Source: an uncultured Chitinophagaceae bacterium (GTDB taxonomy: Bacteria > Bacteroidota > Bacteroidia > Chitinophagales > Chitinophagaceae). From it: a stretch of 64,000 nucleotides of DNA. The notes under the pieces were generated by a model, which was not told where the DNA came from, did no database searches, and worked only from the letters and a program-made list of their open reading frames with translations. The position numbers were made by a program, and so were the translations under genes. Of the stretch, positions 60,416 to 64,000 are shown piece after piece (the stretch's first letter is position 1; every line of letters begins with the position of its first letter). The stretch is from the NCBI GenBank assembly GCA_937873715.1, contig CALMYJ010000029.1, positions 62,001 to 126,000 on the forward strand. Reading direction: 5' to 3'.

Positions 60416-63400
60416 ATGAAAGCAATCCTGGGCCACATTTTAAAATGCACAAAAGCAGCGCTCGTAATACTGCTGCCGGTAGTTTGTTGCCTGATTTTTA
60501 CCATTGCTCCGGTAAATGGGCAAACGGTTACCAAGCAGCTTTACCTGTCTGACCCATCGCAGGCGCTTGACCGTACAGACCCCGTTGCCACTGCCGATGC
60601 AACCACAGCACAAACAGCGCCAATGGCTGCTACGGCCCAATACCTTTATGCTTTTCGGGGTAATTCAAGAATTGATTTCTGGCGATACAATATCGCTGCC
60701 AACTCCTGGAGTTCGATGGCCAATGCACCCGGCACCGTTACAAGAGGTGCGGCCTTAACTACCAATGGCAGTTTTATTTATGCATTCCGTGGCGGCACCA
60801 CGGATTTTTGGCGTTATAATCCTTCGCTCAACACATGGTCTTCAATGGCAGCGGCCCCGGCAGCCGTATCGGCAGGCGCAGCGCTGGTACATGCAAACGG
60901 CGCCATCTATGCCTTCCGCGGCGGCAACAACAGTACTTTTTGGAAATACACTATTTCAACCAATACCTGGACTACACTGGCAGAAACACCCTCTTCATCG
61001 GGTGTAAACTGGGGCGGCGCTTTAACCACCGATGGTACTGATATTTATGCATTGCGTGGCACGGGCAGCAGTGTTTTTTGGAAATATAATATTGCCAGCA
61101 ATACGTGGTCGGTAATGGCTGCGCTGCCTATGGCTATTGATGCCGGTGGCTCACTGGGCTTTGATGGGGTTAACATTTTTGCGCTGAGGGGCGGCGGCTT
61201 CAATAGTTTTTACCGCTACAATATCAGCACCAACTCGTGGACAACGCTGAACAATACCCCAAGTACTGTATTCAGGGGCGGCTCGCTGGTATCCGATGAT
61301 CAGTTTAGTTATGCCATCCGGGGTAACAACAATAATAATTTCTGGCGATACAATGGCTCATCCTGGTCTTCGATGGCCAATACCCCTTCTGCAGTAGACT
61401 CTGGCGGTGCTATTGTAAAATTTGGCACTACTGCCAAAACAGAAACTTTTACACAGGCCCCGGCACTGTGCAGCCCACTTACCATAAAAGCCGGCAACAT
61501 TACAGTGGTAAATCATATCAGTATGGTATATGGCACACTGCCTGCAACACCAAATATTACGGCTACGCTGCAATATGGCGCTACTACCATTATTACACTG
61601 TCTAACCCGGTATACAACAGTGTGGCCGGCACACTAACCTGGACGGGTAACCTGGCTTCAGATATGACTATACCGGCTGCACAGACCATTACATTAACCC
61701 TTTCAACACAGCAACCCGGCGTATCATTTCGAATTGAATACGATAGCCAGACTAAACCGTCGAGGGTAGTATTTCCTGTCTCTACATTTATCAATGTAAA
61801 CAGTGTAGAAGTATTTAACGCAGCATATCCTGCCGGCATGGCAGTATCGAATGTGCTGGGAGGTTCTACCCGTTATATCCGCACTACAGTTACCGATCCA
61901 TTCGGTTTTGCTGATATCACATCAGCTAGTGTAACCGTTACGCCACCCGGCACCAATATGGCGGCAACTGCTGTAGCGGGTGCTGGTTGTACCCGAGTAT
62001 TTCAAAATACCTGGAATGTACCGGCAGGTGCCGGCACCTACACCATCAATGCTACAGCCAAAGAAGGCTACGAAAATACGGTTACCCATTCCCGTAGTAC
62101 GGTAATTTCTACCTGTACCAGTTGCCCTCCAACTGCCAATATTGATTATGCCACCGGCGATGGCGGGGTGCCGCTTGAAATTGATGTACTGGCCAACGAC
62201 TCTGACCCAAATAATGATATTAACCCGGCTTCGCTAAAGCTTACCGTAGAGCCGAAAAACGGCCAGGTGATTATTGACGACAATAAACTGCTATACCTGC
62301 CCAATGGTACATTTGAAGGTAATGATACACTTACTTACCAGGTATGCGACCTTACCGCCCCCACACCACAGTGTGCTACGGCGCAGGTAATTGTTACCAT
62401 TTTACCCCTTGCATTTGATGCCTGCGAAGAAGCGTCAAAAGATAAAATTTACTATATCCCTTATGCGGAAAACGAAGTGATGACGGCGCTTAAGCGTTCG
62501 GCAAGTGTAAGCCTGCCTACCAATAATGTGCGTACGATTATCAGTATAAAAGTATCTTACCCGGGAATGAAATTGATATGGGATCATTGGGAAGATGGGT
62601 ATGAAACCAATATTTTAGGGCCTACACAATCTACCACCGAAGTGTGGGGCGATGGTAATATCTACAACGGTGTTGCACCCGGATATCCTACAGATATTAT
62701 ACCTGCAGGTGGCAGCATTGTATTAGATAATACCATGCCTACCCCACGTGTAGCAGCCAACCGCTTTTACGATGGTAAAGATAAATTATACTCCAGCGGA
62801 CAAATTTCGGTTACACAGGTTAGTGGTGAACCATCCAATATTGCAGTACAGTGTATGAAAACCAATGTGGCTGCCTATCCTTCAGAATTTGGTAAATCAT
62901 TTACAATACCCGTAGGCCAGGATTTACCCAGCAGGGATTTTCGTTACACAGCCCTGTTTATAAGAGCCGCAGAAGACAATACTGAGGTAGAAATAGACCG
63001 GGACAATAATGGCAGTTTCAATACTAAGTTTATCTTAAACCAAGGTGAAGTAATGCTGGTGGATGAGCATACTGCCCCATCCGGCAATCCAATAATGGCC
63101 GGTGCTGTTGTAACCAGTAATAAGCCCATTGGTGTAGATGCCCATTTTGCAGGGGTGGATAATTTCTCTTCGAGAGAGGTGCCGATATTCCCTGCCACCT
63201 GGTATTCTCACACCTATTATACCCCTGTACCAACAACCGGACCGGCAACAGCTCCACACGATACTGCTGTGGTGATGCTGTACAACAGCCTTAACAGGGA
63301 TATTACCATAAACTGGGAATCGGGTGTACCCTCAAGCGGCAGCATTTTACTTAAATCAAAAGTGCCTTATCGTTTTGTAATGCCACTCTCGGCCAATGCT

Positions 63401-64000
63401 GCGTATAAATTTACCAACCCCACCCGGGAATCGTTTGTGGCGCTTGAAATATACGACTCCTACACACCCGGAGGCGGCGGCAATGATGGCGCTACCAGAG
63501 ACTGGGCATTTAACCTTATATCCGAGGGCAGGCTTACCGACTTTGCCAGTGTGGCATGGGCACCCGGCTCTACAGATATGACCAGGAATGACAACCCAAT
63601 ATGGGTAACCCCAAGTGCTAACACTACCGTGTATGTGAAGTATGATGGCGATGTGCTGAATGGCCCAAGCACCAGCCCCTGCGGACTAAAGTATGATGCT
63701 GCCATACCGGTTAATTACCTAAAATATATTAAGATAAAAGACGCTTCGGATAACGACCAAAGCGGTACCGCTGTATACACCTGCAATGGCGCTAAGTTAG
63801 CCGCTGTGTATGGCCAGGATGCTGCTACTGCCCTTACTGCAAACCCAAGCTGGGACGTAGGCTCTACCATACAACCCTTCTGTAAAGAAAAATTGCTGTT
63901 TGCCAATAACGATTATGCAGTAACCCTGATAAATACACCGGTAAATATCGATATCCTCAAAAATGATTTTGGTTTCCAGTCAATCATAGACCCTTCTACT
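60416..64000 (+). CDS. Very large secreted surface protein with kelch-like and Ig-like domains (3' partial)
   Basis: The ATG at 60416 opens a frame that continues past the window end, giving 1195 visible residues. A signal-like hydrophobic segment (ALVILLPVVCCLIFTIAPVNG) ends near residue 36. Residues about 75-335 hold six kelch-like propeller repeats (YAFRGG...FWRYN...NTWSSMA). Ig-like segments follow, then a cadherin/VCBS-like repeat (EIDVLANDSDPNNDINPASL). A conserved region with WDHWEDGYETN and FSSREVPIFPATWY comes next, and a second repeat starting VNIDILKNDFGF begins at the very end. It is likely a T9SS-exported surface protein; the sorting domain would be outside the window. Function is unknown. 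Confidence 0.85.
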   Translation, partial: MKAILGHILKCTKAALVILLPVVCCLIFTIAPVNGQTVTKQLYLSDPSQALDRTDPVATADATTAQTAPMAATAQYLYAFRGNSRIDFWRYNIAANSWSSMANAPGTVTRGAALTTNGSFIYAFRGGTTDFWRYNPSLNTWSSMAAAPAAVSAGAALVHANGAIYAFRGGNNSTFWKYTISTNTWTTLAETPSSSGVNWGGALTTDGTDIYALRGTGSSVFWKYNIASNTWSVMAALPMAIDAGGSLGFDGVNIFALRGGGFNSFYRYNISTNSWTTLNNTPSTVFRGGSLVSDDQFSYAIRGNNNNNFWRYNGSSWSSMANTPSAVDSGGAIVKFGTTAKTETFTQAPALCSPLTIKAGNITVVNHISMVYGTLPATPNITATLQYGATTIITLSNPVYNSVAGTLTWTGNLASDMTIPAAQTITLTLSTQQPGVSFRIEYDSQTKPSRVVFPVSTFINVNSVEVFNAAYPAGMAVSNVLGGSTRYIRTTVTDPFGFADITSASVTVTPPGTNMAATAVAGAGCTRVFQNTWNVPAGAGTYTINATAKEGYENTVTHSRSTVISTCTSCPPTANIDYATGDGGVPLEIDVLANDSDPNNDINPASLKLTVEPKNGQVIIDDNKLLYLPNGTFEGNDTLTYQVCDLTAPTPQCATAQVIVTILPLAFDACEEASKDKIYYIPYAENEVMTALKRSASVSLPTNNVRTIISIKVSYPGMKLIWDHWEDGYETNILGPTQSTTEVWGDGNIYNGVAPGYPTDIIPAGGSIVLDNTMPTPRVAANRFYDGKDKLYSSGQISVTQVSGEPSNIAVQCMKTNVAAYPSEFGKSFTIPVGQDLPSRDFRYTALFIRAAEDNTEVEIDRDNNGSFNTKFILNQGEVMLVDEHTAPSGNPIMAGAVVTSNKPIGVDAHFAGVDNFSSREVPIFPATWYSHTYYTPVPTTGPATAPHDTAVVMLYNSLNRDITINWESGVPSSGSILLKSKVPYRFVMPLSANAAYKFTNPTRESFVALEIYDSYTPGGGGNDGATRDWAFNLISEGRLTDFASVAWAPGSTDMTRNDNPIWVTPSANTTVYVKYDGDVLNGPSTSPCGLKYDAAIPVNYLKYIKIKDASDNDQSGTAVYTCNGAKLAAVYGQDAATALTANPSWDVGSTIQPFCKEKLLFANNDYAVTLINTPVNIDILKNDFGFQSIIDPST

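Noticed and set aside
60084..60419. Plus-strand 111-residue frame before the terminal gene
   Set aside because: Starts inside a terminator hairpin, has no promoter and unlikely composition.

Overview
The window looks like chromosomal DNA of a Bacteroidota bacterium, most likely of the Chitinophagaceae/Chitinophagia. The evidence is T9SS cargo with type A and type B C-terminal sorting domains, a PorP/SprF outer-membrane protein, PKD-repeat and delta-60-repeat secreted proteins, near absence of Shine-Dalgarno sequences, and several promoters of the Bacteroidota form TTTG-N18..20-TAnnTTTG. No tRNA, rRNA, CRISPR array, intact insertion sequence or prophage was seen. One gene is cut by each end of the window.

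Layout. 1-4496 (+): a tight set of a glutamine-synthetase-like ligase (5' end outside the window), iron-type alcohol dehydrogenase, class I gamma-glutamyl hydrolase and aldehyde dehydrogenase. It resembles the Puu gamma-glutamyl route with the amine oxidase step replaced by an alcohol dehydrogenase, so the substrate is inferred to be an amino alcohol. 4631-8038: a small orphan gene, then rsmI and a purS-pssA-pepP unit, all on the minus strand. 8341-11910 (+): pckA and the pseudouridine-catabolic pair psuK-psuG. 11907-16081 (-): a secreted delta-60 repeat protein and a membrane-tethered cytochrome c/PQQ-type sugar dehydrogenase. 16409-17659 (+): a T9SS-exported SGNH hydrolase. 17707-23331 (-): a molybdenum cofactor operon (moaA, moeA, a TauE-type exporter, moaD, moeB-rhodanese, moaE, moaCB fusion).

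23483-34698 (+): a secreted M4 metalloprotease carrying a beta-propeller, followed by a giant PKD-repeat surface protein of about 2600 residues with a type B sorting domain. 34700-39003: a lipoprotein, anmK, upp, a PorP/SprF protein and a small membrane protein. 39117-45551 (-): topoisomerase IV genes parC and parE with a DUF1835-type protein and a methyltransferase between them, a decayed four-helix-bundle gene, and a possible structured leader before parE. 45848-46819 (-): a YitT-family membrane protein. 46922-58725 (-): a MacAB/TolC-like export cluster with one membrane-fusion protein, two ATPases, three MacB-type permeases and one TolC-like protein, plus two unexplained small genes in or just upstream of it. 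59446-64000 (+): a small secreted protein and the first 1195 residues of a very large kelch/Ig-like surface protein that runs off the end.

How it fits together. Much of the window is about the cell envelope: T9SS cargo, a T9SS membrane component, an efflux/export machine and periplasmic sugar oxidation. The rest is salvage (pseudouridine, uracil, anhydro-MurNAc), cofactor synthesis and core replication. I see no unmistakably new defence or mobile system. The best candidates for undescribed biology are the gamma-glutamyl amino-alcohol cluster, the two small proteins of the export cluster, a C-terminal 'GNW...W..G..P' domain shared by two secreted proteins that lack a normal sorting domain, and the foldable leader before parE.
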